NCBI RefSeq assembly: GCF_003001815.1
Contig: NZ_PVMZ01000001.1
Span: 558,001-622,000 of the forward strand
DNA: 64,000 nucleotides
Origin: Actinoplanes italicus
Lineage (GTDB): Bacteria; Actinomycetota; Actinomycetes; Mycobacteriales; Micromonosporaceae
Reading direction: 5' to 3'
In this document: one piece after another, positions 9,339 through 18,487 of the stretch
Layout of the letters: every line of letters starts with the position of its first letter
Position numbering within the stretch: position 1 is the stretch's first letter
Translations under genes and position numbers: made by a program
Notes under the pieces: generated by a model
What the model was told of the DNA's origin: nothing
Databases searched by the model: none
The model's input: the letters and a program-made list of their open reading frames with translations, nothing else

Positions 9339-10865
9339 CTAGCCGACGTCGACTGTCACCTGGTGCAGCCCGGTGGCGCCGTCCGGCGCCGGTGGTACCT
9401 CCAGAGGTGTCTGCGTCACCCCATCGAGATCGGTCGCACGTACCCGAAGGGTGTGCCGCCCGGCGGAGGCGGCCCAGGTCAGACTCCACTGCCGCCAGGT
9501 GTCCGCGGAGACCGCCGGAGCAAGGTCCGCGGTCTGCCACGGACCGTCGTCCACCTGCACCTCGACCTTGGCGATCCCCCGATGTGTCGCCCATGCGACT
9601 CCGGCGACCGTGACCGTGCCGGCCGGCTTCCGGGCACCGTCGCGCGGGGTGTCGATCCGGGACTGGGTCTTCACCGGGGCCTGCGCCGACCAACCGCGCG
9701 GCACCCAGTAGGCGTCGAAGTCGGAGAACCGGGTCAGCTCGATCTCGGTGATCCACTTACAGGCGGAGACGTAGCCGTACAGTCCGGGAACGACCATCCG
9801 GGCCGGGAAGCCGTGCGCGACCGGCAGTGGCTCACCGTTCATCCCGATCGCGAGCAGCGCGTCCCGTCCGTCACGCAGTACCGCGGTCGGCGTGCCGCAC
9901 GTCCAGCCGTCCGACGAGCGCTGCACCGCCTGATCCGCTTCGGGCAGCGGGCCGGCCTCGTCGAGCAGGGCCTTGATCGGGGTGCCCAGCCAGAGCGCGT
10001 TGCCGATCAGGTCACCGCCCACCTCGTTCGAGACGCAGGCGAGAGTCACATACCGCTCGACCATCGGTCGTTTCAGCAGCTCGGCCCAGGTGATCGTGAT
10101 CGGGTTGCGAACCATCCCGTGGATCCGCAGAGTCCACGAGTCCGGGTCCACCTGCGGCGTGACCAGGGCCGTGTCGATCCGGTAGAAGCGTCGGTTGGGC
10201 GTCACGTAGGGCACCGCGCCGGGCGCGTTCACCGCGGGCGGCAGCGGCGGCGCCGACTCGGTGGCGGGCGGCAGGACGATGTCGGCGCGGGCCGTGGTCA
10301 CCGTGCGGCGTGAGGCGAGCATCCGGCCACCGATCCCGGCGGCTGCCGTGGCCGCGGCAACGATCCCGAGGTCACGGACGAAACGGCGACGACCTTCCTC
10401 CATCTCGTACGTCTCCGTGCCGCTCCCGTCGATTTCGGCCGCGACCGCCCGGTCGCGCAGGTGCCGCAGCACCGCCACGGCCACCAGGGCCCCGGCGACC
10501 GACGGAACCACCGAGGCCGCCCCCGCTCCCGGACGGGTCACCGCCGCCAGCGCGCCGACCAGCCCGAACAGTGCGATCCCGCCGACCGCCAGTGCCCATC
10601 GCCGCCGGGCCAGCACGCCGACCACGTAGGCGTAGGCGGCGAGCAGCACGGCCGTACCGATGATCAGGGCGGTTTTGTCGTGCACCCCGAAGACGGCTAT
10701 GCCGAAGTCCTTCACGGGAGCCGGCACATGGTCGACCACCACGCCGCCGACCGCCACGAGGGGAGCCGACCGCGCACCGGTCACGACGGCGAACAGCTCG
10801 GCGACGCCGAGCGCCACCGCGGCCGCCGCAACCCCGGCCAACCCGGGTCTGATCGTTGCCTTCAC
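9339..10865 (-). CDS. Membrane-anchored molybdopterin oxidoreductase, sulfite oxidase fold
   Basis: A SUOX/YedY-type molybdenum enzyme. The N-terminus carries about four transmembrane helices (residues 1-145), then a linker and a second hydrophobic segment. The Mo-pterin domain follows (about 210-400), with the probable Mo-ligand Cys277 in TLACVSNEVGG, and then the C-terminal Ig-like Mo-cofactor dimerisation domain (about 410-508). The start is uncertain: GTG at 10865 (508 aa) or GTG at 10880, both just after the M16 peptidase stop at 10886. It is last in a minus-strand operon with two M16-like proteins. The electron donor and acceptor are unknown, and sulfite as substrate is not established. 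Confidence 0.88.
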   Translation of the reverse strand: MKATIRPGLAGVAAAAVALGVAELFAVVTGARSAPLVAVGGVVVDHVPAPVKDFGIAVFGVHDKTALIIGTAVLLAAYAYVVGVLARRRWALAVGGIALFGLVGALAAVTRPGAGAASVVPSVAGALVAVAVLRHLRDRAVAAEIDGSGTETYEMEEGRRRFVRDLGIVAAATAAAGIGGRMLASRRTVTTARADIVLPPATESAPPLPPAVNAPGAVPYVTPNRRFYRIDTALVTPQVDPDSWTLRIHGMVRNPITITWAELLKRPMVERYVTLACVSNEVGGDLIGNALWLGTPIKALLDEAGPLPEADQAVQRSSDGWTCGTPTAVLRDGRDALLAIGMNGEPLPVAHGFPARMVVPGLYGYVSACKWITEIELTRFSDFDAYWVPRGWSAQAPVKTQSRIDTPRDGARKPAGTVTVAGVAWATHRGIAKVEVQVDDGPWQTADLAPAVSADTWRQWSLTWAASAGRHTLRVRATDLDGVTQTPLEVPPAPDGATGLHQVTVDVG

Positions 10866-10885
10866 CCCACCATCGTGCACGCTTC

Positions 10886-12403
10886 TCAGCGTCCTCTGAT
10901 CCGCCGGAACACCCGGGACAGCGCCGATCCGCTCCCCGTGTCCGTCGTGGACGCCGGTGGGCGGGGTATCCGTTCCGGATCGCGGGGCGGCATCGTGACC
11001 CGCAACTCCGGCCGGACCCGGGCGTCCAGCGCCACCACCACGGCGTGCCCGTCCGGGTAGAGGGCCGGTTCGACCCGTACCTGCACCGCGTCGTTCCCGA
11101 TGAAGATCCGGCCGCCGTCCGGCCAGGCCAGGACCGCCGCACACTCGTCGAAGAGCACGGTGACGGCCGAGTTCATCCGAGTCATGCTGAGGCCCTTCTC
11201 ACCGGCGGTCAGCCGCGGGGCCGAGTCGCCGATCGACCGGTAGACGATGCCGTCCACCAGGTTCTCGGACTCCGACGGCGCCTCGGCGAACCCGGCCCAG
11301 TCGGCCTCGTTGTCACCGGGGGTCATCAGCAGCCCGTCGGCGCAGGCGTCGGCGGCGATCGCGGCGACGTCACCGCGGGTGACCGCGTCCAGCTCGGCCA
11401 GCGCCTCCTCGAGACTCTGCAGCGGTCGGCCGTCGAGCAGGTTGAACGCCTGGCCCGGCAGCCGGCCACCGGCCGCGTCGGCGTGCCTCATCTCGTCCCG
11501 GCGCTGGTTGACGACCGCGGTCACCTCGGACTCGTCGATCATGCCGAGCCGGGCCGCGGCCAGCACGTCGACAAAACCGCCGAGCACGGCGTCCTGCTTC
11601 TCGGGCAGCGCGTCGGCGACCGCCATGATCACGGCCCGGCCGTCGGCGCGGGGCGTGTAGTCGGTCAGAACGTTGTACGACAGGCCGCCCTCCTGACGCA
11701 GCGAGCGGAACATCATCCGTTTCAGCACGTCGGCGAAGACCGCGGCGGCGGCACCGCGCTTCACCACGGCGTCCCAGGCGACGACGTTCGAGTCACCGGT
11801 GAAGTACGCAGGGCGTACCGGAAGAGTGGAAGAAGGAGCCGGGACCACCTGGCGCGTACCGTCCGGCAGATCGAGCCGGAGACCGGCGGGCACGCCGGGT
11901 CCGGCGATCCAGAGCACCGCGTTGCCCCGGTTGAAGTAGCGGGCAACCCAGGAGCGCAGGTCGTCGGGGGTGAGGCCGTGGAGCCCCCACTCCGGGTAAC
12001 CGGGCATGCCGTGGTCGCGGGCGCCGTGCCGCCACAGGGCCAGGCGCTCGGCCGGCGACTCGCCGCGGCTGCTCTCCTCGGTGCGCAGGATCTCCTTCTC
12101 GACCGGCAGCCGGTGCATCGGCAGGTCACGAAGCCCGGAGCAGACCCCGTTGAGGAAGGCGACGATGTCGGCCTCGGCGCCCTGCATGTGGAAGTAGGTG
12201 TGCTCGACGCCGGTGGCACCGTTGTAGTGGTAGTCGGCCACACCGAACGAGTACAGCGCCAGATGCTCGATGAGGTGCGTGATCCCGCGCCGGGCCAGTG
12301 GCTCGTCGGCGAACCCGACCCGGAACGCCAGGCCGGCGTGCATCGGTCCGTTGGTCGGCGCGATCAGCGCGGGGATGCCGTCGACCTCCTGCCGAATGAT
12401 CAT
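10886..12403 (-). CDS. M16 family zinc peptidase with intact inverted zinc motif
   Basis: A pitrilysin/MPP-type peptidase of 505 aa. The inverted motif HxxEH is present as His43-Leu-Ile-Glu46-His47, and a downstream Glu cluster (EKEILRTEE) fits the third zinc ligand. The M16 C-half motif LRQEGGLSYNV is recognisable. Residues about 420-490 form an extra C-terminal domain also found in its inactive paralogue. There is no signal peptide or membrane helix, so it is predicted to be cytoplasmic. Its ATG overlaps the stop of the preceding helical-protein gene as ATGA. The substrate is unknown; peptide processing is inferred from the family. Confidence 0.88.
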   Translation of the reverse strand: MIIRQEVDGIPALIAPTNGPMHAGLAFRVGFADEPLARRGITHLIEHLALYSFGVADYHYNGATGVEHTYFHMQGAEADIVAFLNGVCSGLRDLPMHRLPVEKEILRTEESSRGESPAERLALWRHGARDHGMPGYPEWGLHGLTPDDLRSWVARYFNRGNAVLWIAGPGVPAGLRLDLPDGTRQVVPAPSSTLPVRPAYFTGDSNVVAWDAVVKRGAAAAVFADVLKRMMFRSLRQEGGLSYNVLTDYTPRADGRAVIMAVADALPEKQDAVLGGFVDVLAAARLGMIDESEVTAVVNQRRDEMRHADAAGGRLPGQAFNLLDGRPLQSLEEALAELDAVTRGDVAAIAADACADGLLMTPGDNEADWAGFAEAPSESENLVDGIVYRSIGDSAPRLTAGEKGLSMTRMNSAVTVLFDECAAVLAWPDGGRIFIGNDAVQVRVEPALYPDGHAVVVALDARVRPELRVTMPPRDPERIPRPPASTTDTGSGSALSRVFRRIRGR

Positions 12404-13341
12404 GACTCTCCCTCGTACGCCCACGCGCGGGCCTGGAGGACCTGGACCGGCACGTCGGCCCCGACCTGGTTCCACGGGTACTCGTCGGCCAGGTCGCCGA
12501 GCGCGGTGAACACGGTGGCGGCGGACCGCCGGTCGTCGAGCATCGTGAAGATCAGGGCGAACGCGTTGAGCGCCTGGAGCCAGCCGTGGTCGCGCCGGAA
12601 CTCCGGATGCCAGACCGACCGGTGTGCCGCCTCGTAGATCTCGGCCCGGATCGCGTCGTTCGACAGATAGCGGAAGACGTCGGTCCCGTCGTCGCCGAAA
12701 ATGTGCTCGATGTGCGCGTGGACGACCAGCAACCCGTGCGGCGAGCCCGGCGGTGCGGCGGCCGCGGCGTCGCGGGCGAACCCGTGAACGAGGTCCCAGG
12801 TGCCGCCCCACTTCGGGCAGGCGCTCTGCAGGAACTGCAGCTGAGCGGGCAGATGGTTCGGCTGGGCGGCCAGCGCCCGGTCGAGCCGGCGCCGGGTCTC
12901 GGCCAGGCCCAGTTCCAGCCCACGCGCGGTGAGCAGTCGGGCGGTCCAGATCGCCGGGTCCCCCGGGTGCCGGGCGGCGCCGTCGATCAGGAGCAGTTCG
13001 GCCCTGCGGAGCCGGTCGCGGAACTGCTGGGCCTGGCCGCGGCTCACGTGCTCGGCGGCGTAGCCGGTGCGGATCCGCCAGCCCAGCTTGATCAGATGGT
13101 GGCCGAGCAGCGCGGTCGCGGCCGGATCCGCCGGATCGGCGTTCAGCACGCCGCGCAGGAACGGTTCGGCGTCCTGCTCGTCACCGCACTCGAGCAGCGC
13201 CGCGCTGCGGGCAGACGGCTCCAATCGGTCGATCAGCGCCCGGCAGGCCGGCCAGTCACGGCGCCGCAGCGCCGCCCGGAGTCCGGCGATCTCCGGGTAC
13301 GCGGCGGCCCGGTCGAGCACCACGTCGGTGGATCCGATCAT
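12400..13341 (-). CDS. Helical-repeat (TPR/DUF4034-like) protein, copy 1
   Basis: A protein of about 313 aa rich in paired alpha helices with Ala/Leu/Arg patterns like TPR units. Distinctive blocks are CPKWGGTWDLVHGFARD, HAHIEH and ALGDLADEYPW. It resembles DUF4034-type proteins as I remember them, which is a weak assignment. The start is ATG 13341 or GTG 13350; no clear ribosome-binding site decides. Its stop overlaps the start of the active M16 gene. A second copy (14997-15953) occupies the same place before the inactive M16 gene, so each pair looks like one functional module. Confidence 0.75.
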   Translation of the reverse strand: MIGSTDVVLDRAAAYPEIAGLRAALRRRDWPACRALIDRLEPSARSAALLECGDEQDAEPFLRGVLNADPADPAATALLGHHLIKLGWRIRTGYAAEHVSRGQAQQFRDRLRRAELLLIDGAARHPGDPAIWTARLLTARGLELGLAETRRRLDRALAAQPNHLPAQLQFLQSACPKWGGTWDLVHGFARDAAAAAPPGSPHGLLVVHAHIEHIFGDDGTDVFRYLSNDAIRAEIYEAAHRSVWHPEFRRDHGWLQALNAFALIFTMLDDRRSAATVFTALGDLADEYPWNQVGADVPVQVLQARAWAYEGES

Positions 13342-13362
13342 GGCGCGCACTATAGATGGCCG

Positions 13363-15000
13363 TCACCCGTGGTGCGGGCCCTTTCTCAGGGACCCGAGAT
13401 CGCGCGCGGCGATCCAGCAGTACCGGGCGCAGAAGGCCCCGAACGCCAGGCTGCCGGCCAGCGCCAGCGCGTCCTCACGTGTGTCGCCGAGGCCGGTGAG
13501 CAGCCGGATGAGCGCCCAGACGGCGCCCGCGACGAAGAACAGTACGAACAGTCCGCTGACGGTCAGCGTGGCGTAGAGGCGCCCGGCTCCTGTCCGGGGC
13601 GCGGGCTCCGGCCGCGGGATGCGATCGCGGTCGCGGGGTGGCATCTCGATCCGCAGGCGTTGCGGTACGCGGGCGTCGGCCTCGCGCACCACCCGGTCGG
13701 CGCCACGGAAGAGAGACGGCTCGATCCGGGCCACCACGGCGTCCTCGCCGATCAGGTGCCGGGCGCCGTCCGGCCAGGCCAGCATCGCGACGCACGACTC
13801 CCAGCCGACCGAGGCCACCACGTCCGGGCCGGTCACGCTGACGCCCTCGTCGCCGCTGATCAGGCGGATCGTCCGGTTCCCGCGGCCGCGGTGCGTCCGG
13901 CCCGCCAGCACGGTCTCCGACATGGCGGGGGCAGCGGCGTACCCGGCCCAGCCCGCGGTGCCGCCGGGCGGGGTCATCAGAAGCCCGGAGTCGTACGCCT
14001 CACTCGCGACCACCGCCACGTCGGCGACGGTGACCGCGCGCACCTCGGCCAGTGCCTCCTCGAGGCTCTGCACCTCCCGCCCGGCCAGCAGACTGAACGC
14101 CTGACCGGGCAGGCGGGCGCCGCGCGACTCGGACTCGCGCAGGCCCGTACAGGTCAGCTTGACCACGGCCGCCACCTCGTCGGGGTCGATGCGCCCGGCC
14201 CGCACGGCGGCCAGCACGTCGACCAGCCCGCCGAGTGCCGCCTCCTGCTGATCCGGCGGCACCTCGGCCACCGCGGCGATCCGGGCCGTGCCGTCGCAGC
14301 GGATCACGTACTCGGTGCGGGCCCGCCCGGTGCCGCCCAGCTCGTCGAGCATGCGGCGTTCCAGGACGTTGGCGAAAACCGCGGCGTGCGGCCCACGGCG
14401 TACCACCGTGTCCCAGGCGACCACGCCGGGTGTCTCGCCCGGGAAGAAGGCCGGCGTGACGGGCAGCGTCGTGGCAGCCGCCGGAGCGGGTCGCCGCTCA
14501 CCGGACGGCAGATCCAGCGCGAGGCCCTCGGGCACCTCGTCGCCGGCCACCCAGAGCGCCGCGTTCTCCCTGGTGAAGTAGCGGGTGATCCACTCACGCA
14601 GATCGTCCTCGGTGAGACCGGGCAGGGCCCATTCGGGATAGCTGGCCGCACCGAAGCCCCGGGCACCGTGCCGCCACATGGGCAGGGGGTCGCGTTCGGC
14701 ACGGCCGGCCCGCTCGCGGGCGGCGGCCAGCCGTTGCGTCGGCGGATCGCGCAGCGCCTCGCACACCCCGGCCAGATACTCGGTGATCGCGGCGGCCGAG
14801 CCCTGCACGTGGAAGTAGGTGTGCTCGGGTCCGACCAATCCGCCACGACCGTTGGTCACCAGGCGTTCGACCAGCCGCGTGATACCGCGCCGGGCCAATG
14901 GCTCGTCCGCGGTGCCGACCCGGAAGACCAGGCCGGCGTGGGTCGGGCCGCTCACCGGGGCGAGCACCGCCGGCAGACCGTCGACCTCCAGCCGCCTCAT
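13363..15000 (-). CDS. M16-like protein with degenerate zinc site and C-terminal membrane anchor
   Basis: A 545-aa paralogue of the M16 peptidase at 10886-12403, alignable along its length (shared blocks HAGL-FRVG, ADEPLARRGIT, EHTYFH-QG, LPGQAF-LL-GR). The zinc motif is changed to Arg42-Leu-Val-Glu45-Arg46 and the downstream Glu cluster is lost, so hydrolysis is not expected. It has two C-terminal hydrophobic segments (about residues 475-500 and 510-530) that the active copy lacks. By analogy with MPP alpha/beta and other paired M16 proteins it may be a non-catalytic, membrane-tethering partner; this is inference. The ATG overlaps the upstream stop as ATGA. Confidence 0.85.
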   Translation of the reverse strand: MRRLEVDGLPAVLAPVSGPTHAGLVFRVGTADEPLARRGITRLVERLVTNGRGGLVGPEHTYFHVQGSAAAITEYLAGVCEALRDPPTQRLAAARERAGRAERDPLPMWRHGARGFGAASYPEWALPGLTEDDLREWITRYFTRENAALWVAGDEVPEGLALDLPSGERRPAPAAATTLPVTPAFFPGETPGVVAWDTVVRRGPHAAVFANVLERRMLDELGGTGRARTEYVIRCDGTARIAAVAEVPPDQQEAALGGLVDVLAAVRAGRIDPDEVAAVVKLTCTGLRESESRGARLPGQAFSLLAGREVQSLEEALAEVRAVTVADVAVVASEAYDSGLLMTPPGGTAGWAGYAAAPAMSETVLAGRTHRGRGNRTIRLISGDEGVSVTGPDVVASVGWESCVAMLAWPDGARHLIGEDAVVARIEPSLFRGADRVVREADARVPQRLRIEMPPRDRDRIPRPEPAPRTGAGRLYATLTVSGLFVLFFVAGAVWALIRLLTGLGDTREDALALAGSLAFGAFCARYCWIAARDLGSLRKGPHHG

Positions 15001-15953
15001 GTGCCGCCTCCCCCCGCGCGTTTCCGGTACTTCACGATCGTCGGACCCGGATCGCCGAGGTAGTCCCACGGGCGGTCGGAGCCGAGATCGCCCAGCGCCG
15101 TGAACAGCGCGGCAGCCGCCGGACGGTCGTCGAGAAGGGCGAACGCCATCGCGAAGGTGCTCGTCACCCGTACCCATCCATGAGTCCGCCGGAAGGCGGG
15201 GTGCCGCACCGAACGGTCGGCGGCCTCGTTCAGCTCGTCGCGGACCGGGCCGGCGCTCAGGTAGCGGCGGCCCGCTGCGGCACTGCGCCCGTGCTCCTCC
15301 AGCCAGTGCTCGAGGTGCGCCTCGGCGACCAGGACCGGGTCGAACGATCCGGGCGGCGCGGCCGCGGCGGTCTCCCCGGCGAAGGTGTGCGCGAGCGCCC
15401 AGACACCCCCGGACTTGGGGCACAGCTGCTGCAGGAACTGCCACTGGCCGGGCAGGTGGTGCGGATCGATCGCGGCGAGCCGGTCGTAACGGCGGCGCGC
15501 CTCGGACCGGCCCAGCCGCAGGCCGCGGGCGGTGATCAGGCGGGCCGTCCAGATGGCCGGGTCGTGCGGGCTGCGAGCGGCGGCGTCGACGAGCAGCCGT
15601 TCGGCCACTTCGAGGCCTTCGGTGAAAGCGGCGAGGCGCTCGCGACTGACCTGTTCGGACCGGGCGGCGGTACGGATACGCCAGGCCGCTCCGATCAGAT
15701 GCTGACCGAGCAGGGCACCTGCAGCGCCGTCACCGGGATCCCCGGTCAGCACACCGCGCAGGAACGTCTCCAGGCCCGTCTCACCGAAAGCGATCATCGT
15801 CAGCTCGGTGCGCTCCACCGGCTCGGCGGCGTCGAGAACCGACCGGCACTCCGGCCAGTCCCCGGAGTCCAGGGCGGTCCGCAGTGCGTTGATTCTCGGG
15901 TACGCCGCGGCCGGGTCCAGGACCGGTTGACGCGGGGGCATGGCGGGCAGCAT
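14997..15953 (-). CDS. Helical-repeat (TPR/DUF4034-like) protein, copy 2
   Basis: A 318-aa paralogue of the protein at 12400-13341 with the same block order (AAAYPRI, FLRGVL, WRIRT, HDPAIWTARLITARGL, CPKSGGVW, AHLEH, FTALGDL). It is first in the operon: this gene, inactive M16, copy 1, active M16, molybdoenzyme. The start is ATG 15953 or ATG 15941. The 50-bp gap to the ROK stop must hold the promoter unless there is read-through from the xylose-type operon. The function is unknown; a scaffold or substrate-recognition role for the M16 partner is inferred only from the duplicated pairing. Confidence 0.75.
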   Translation of the reverse strand: MLPAMPPRQPVLDPAAAYPRINALRTALDSGDWPECRSVLDAAEPVERTELTMIAFGETGLETFLRGVLTGDPGDGAAGALLGQHLIGAAWRIRTAARSEQVSRERLAAFTEGLEVAERLLVDAAARSPHDPAIWTARLITARGLRLGRSEARRRYDRLAAIDPHHLPGQWQFLQQLCPKSGGVWALAHTFAGETAAAAPPGSFDPVLVAEAHLEHWLEEHGRSAAAGRRYLSAGPVRDELNEAADRSVRHPAFRRTHGWVRVTSTFAMAFALLDDRPAAAALFTALGDLGSDRPWDYLGDPGPTIVKYRKRAGGGGT

Positions 15954-16003
15954 AGATCTTCGCCCTCAACGCCCAATCACGACGGTCGCGATGTGGCCTC
16001 TGA

Positions 16004-17182
16004 TCAGGACACGAGCGGATCGTCGAGCAGATTCTCGAAGGCGAGTTCGGCGGCACCGATCAGGGCCGCGTCGGCACCGAGCTCCGGGGTGCGCAGGCGG
16101 ACGTGCTCCCGGCAGGCGGGCAGTCCCACCGCGTTGAGCCGGCTGCGGATCTGCGCCGCGGCACCGAGGTAGACGTCGCGCAGCGTACCGCCGAAGATCA
16201 CGACCTCCGGGTTGAAGATGTTGACCAGGTTGCCGACGCCGAACCCGATCCAGTCGCCGACCTGCCGCAACGCGTGCTGGGCGGAGCTGTCCCCGCGCAT
16301 CGCGGCGTCCACTACGGCGAGGACGGCCTCGCCACCGCTGCGATCGGCACGGCCGGCCAGGCGCAGCAGCGCGTGCTCGCCGATCTCGGTCTCCCAGCAG
16401 CCTCGCGAGCCACAGCTGCACGGGCGTCCGTACGGGTTGACGACCATGTGGCCGACCTCGCCGCCGTAACCGCCGTGCCCGTGCACCCGGCGGCCGCCGG
16501 CCACGATGCCGGCACCCACGCCGACGTCGCCGTACAGGTAGATGACGTTGTCCGAGCCCACCGCGGCGCCGCGGGCGTGCTCGGCGAGGGCGCACACGTC
16601 GGCGTGATTGCCGACACTGAGCGGGCCGAACTCGTCGAGCTCGGACCGCAGCGACTCACCGATCGGCTCGTCCACCCAGCCGATCGTCGGGGACAACCGG
16701 ATCAGCCCGTCCTCGCGGCGCACCATGCCGGCCACGGCGACGGCGCTGCCCACGCACCGGCCGTCGTCGGGCACGCCGGAGCGCATCGTGCGGACGAAGC
16801 GGGCCAGCGGGCGGACCGCCTCGCCGGCGTTCATGCCGCGGGGGCGCTCGGTCTCGTACTGCTCCAGGATGCGGCCGCCGAGTCCGACCCTGGCGGCCCG
16901 CAGGCGGTCCACCTCGATGCTGAGCGCGTAGGCGTACACCCGTCCCGACTCGGGCCGGACGACCAGTGACGGTCGTCCGGCCCGGCCGGTTTCGCGTGGT
17001 GCCGCCTCGCTGACGAGGCCCGCGCCGATCAGGTCGGCGGTGAGCGCGCCGATGGTGCTGCGGTTGAGGCCGAGCCGGGTGGTCAGCTCAGCCCGGGACG
17101 TCGCGCCGTGCATGTGGACGTAGCGCAACAGCGTCCCGAGGTTGTGCTTACGTACCTCTTCCTGACTCGGGCCGGCCCGCAT
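16004..17182 (-). CDS. ROK family transcriptional regulator (XylR/NagC type)
   Basis: A sugar-responsive regulator of 392 aa. The N-terminal winged helix (about 8-75, with SRAELTTRLGLNRSTIGALTADL) is followed by the ROK sugar-binding domain, with the zinc motif CSCGSRGCWE and the EVGHM block of the sugar-binding/kinase fold. It lies 45 bp after the permease gene, so it is probably the last gene of the importer operon and controls it. The likely ligand is a pentose such as xylose, inferred from the binding protein encoded upstream. Confidence 0.9.
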   Translation of the reverse strand: MRAGPSQEEVRKHNLGTLLRYVHMHGATSRAELTTRLGLNRSTIGALTADLIGAGLVSEAAPRETGRAGRPSLVVRPESGRVYAYALSIEVDRLRAARVGLGGRILEQYETERPRGMNAGEAVRPLARFVRTMRSGVPDDGRCVGSAVAVAGMVRREDGLIRLSPTIGWVDEPIGESLRSELDEFGPLSVGNHADVCALAEHARGAAVGSDNVIYLYGDVGVGAGIVAGGRRVHGHGGYGGEVGHMVVNPYGRPCSCGSRGCWETEIGEHALLRLAGRADRSGGEAVLAVVDAAMRGDSSAQHALRQVGDWIGFGVGNLVNIFNPEVVIFGGTLRDVYLGAAAQIRSRLNAVGLPACREHVRLRTPELGADAALIGAAELAFENLLDDPLVS

Positions 17183-17227
17183 CAGCGTCCCGTCCCCCGC
17201 CTGGTCGGCAGTCTCATCGCGTTCCGG

Positions 17228-18487
17228 CTACCGGTTCCCGGTCGCCGCCGCGCGGCGCCGGGCCAGTGCGTCGACGCCGGCGGCGATCAGCAGGATCACA
17301 CCGGTGAACATGTAACGGGTACCGGACGAGAAGTCCATGAGGAACATGCCGTTGTCGATGACCGCGATCACCGCGCCACCGATCACGGCGTGGATGATCT
17401 TGCCCTTGCCGCCGAAGAGGCTGGTACCGCCGATGACCGCGGCTCCGACCGCGTACAGCAGGGTGCTGCTGCCACCGGTGTTCGGGTCGACCGAGCCGGC
17501 CCGGCTGACCAGCATGACGCCGCCGACCGCGGCCATGAACGAGCCGATCACGAAGACCGAGATGCGGATCCGGTCGACCGGGATACCGGCCCGGCGGGAG
17601 GCCTCGGCGTTGCCGCCGACCGCGTAGACGTGCCGGCCGTACGAGGTGCGGCTGAGCACGAAGGTCCAGAGCACCAGGAAGCCGCCGATCACCGGCGCCG
17701 CGATCGGGACACCCTTCAGCGAGGCGATCACGGGGTTGATGGCCCGCTCCTGGGTCAGGATCGCGGTCGAGATCAGGATCAGCGCGGCGAGGCCGCCGAC
17801 CCGGAGCAGGATGATGCCGATCGGCTCGTTGACCAGATTGCGCTTGGCCCGGCCGCGGTACCGCATGAACTGGACCAGCGCGAAGATCACCACCGCCGCG
17901 ATCGCCAGGACCCAGCTCCAGGTGACCGAGAGGCTGTCCTTGTTGAGCGACTTGATGAAGCCGTCCGGGATGGAGATGTTCTTGCCCTCACCCAGGATGT
18001 TCAGCAGAACACCCTGGAAGGCGAGGAAGGCGGCCAGCGTCACGACGAAGGACGGGATGCCGACCTTGGAGACCAGGAAGCCGAGCAGCAGACCGATCAC
18101 GACGCCCGAGCCGAGGGCGGCGGCGAGCGCGACCGGCTCGGAGTAGCCCTTCTCGGTCAGCAGGATCGCCATGACCGCACCGCAGACGCCGGCGGCGAAA
18201 CCGGCGGAGAGGTCGATCTCGCCCAGCAGCAGGACGAAGATCAGGCCCATCGCGATCATCGTGACGCCGGCGGCCTGGTTGAACAGGTTGGCGAAGTTGC
18301 CGGCGCTGAAGAACGTGTCACTCCGGGCCGAGCCGAAGATCAGGACGAGGATGACCAGGCCCAGGACGGCGGGCAGGGCACCGAGGTCACCGCCGCGGAT
18401 CCGGCCGATGTAGTCCCGGATGTGGCTGGCGACGGTCGGCTTGACGACCTTGACGCCACCGGCGGTCTCGAGGGTCGTGGTGCTCAC
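17228..18487 (-). CDS. xylH: Sugar ABC transporter permease, xylose type
   Basis: The integral membrane subunit of a CUT2-class importer. It has 419 aa and about ten or more hydrophobic helices, with the family segment AVGGNAEASRRAGI and the FAAGVCGAV/EIDLSAGF region typical of RbsC/XylH permeases. The GTG start overlaps the stop of the ATPase gene (GTGA), so the two are translationally coupled. The length is greater than RbsC (about 320) and near XylH (about 390). Xylose specificity is inferred. Confidence 0.9.
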   Translation of the reverse strand: MSTTTLETAGGVKVVKPTVASHIRDYIGRIRGGDLGALPAVLGLVILVLIFGSARSDTFFSAGNFANLFNQAAGVTMIAMGLIFVLLLGEIDLSAGFAAGVCGAVMAILLTEKGYSEPVALAAALGSGVVIGLLLGFLVSKVGIPSFVVTLAAFLAFQGVLLNILGEGKNISIPDGFIKSLNKDSLSVTWSWVLAIAAVVIFALVQFMRYRGRAKRNLVNEPIGIILLRVGGLAALILISTAILTQERAINPVIASLKGVPIAAPVIGGFLVLWTFVLSRTSYGRHVYAVGGNAEASRRAGIPVDRIRISVFVIGSFMAAVGGVMLVSRAGSVDPNTGGSSTLLYAVGAAVIGGTSLFGGKGKIIHAVIGGAVIAVIDNGMFLMDFSSGTRYMFTGVILLIAAGVDALARRRAAATGNR

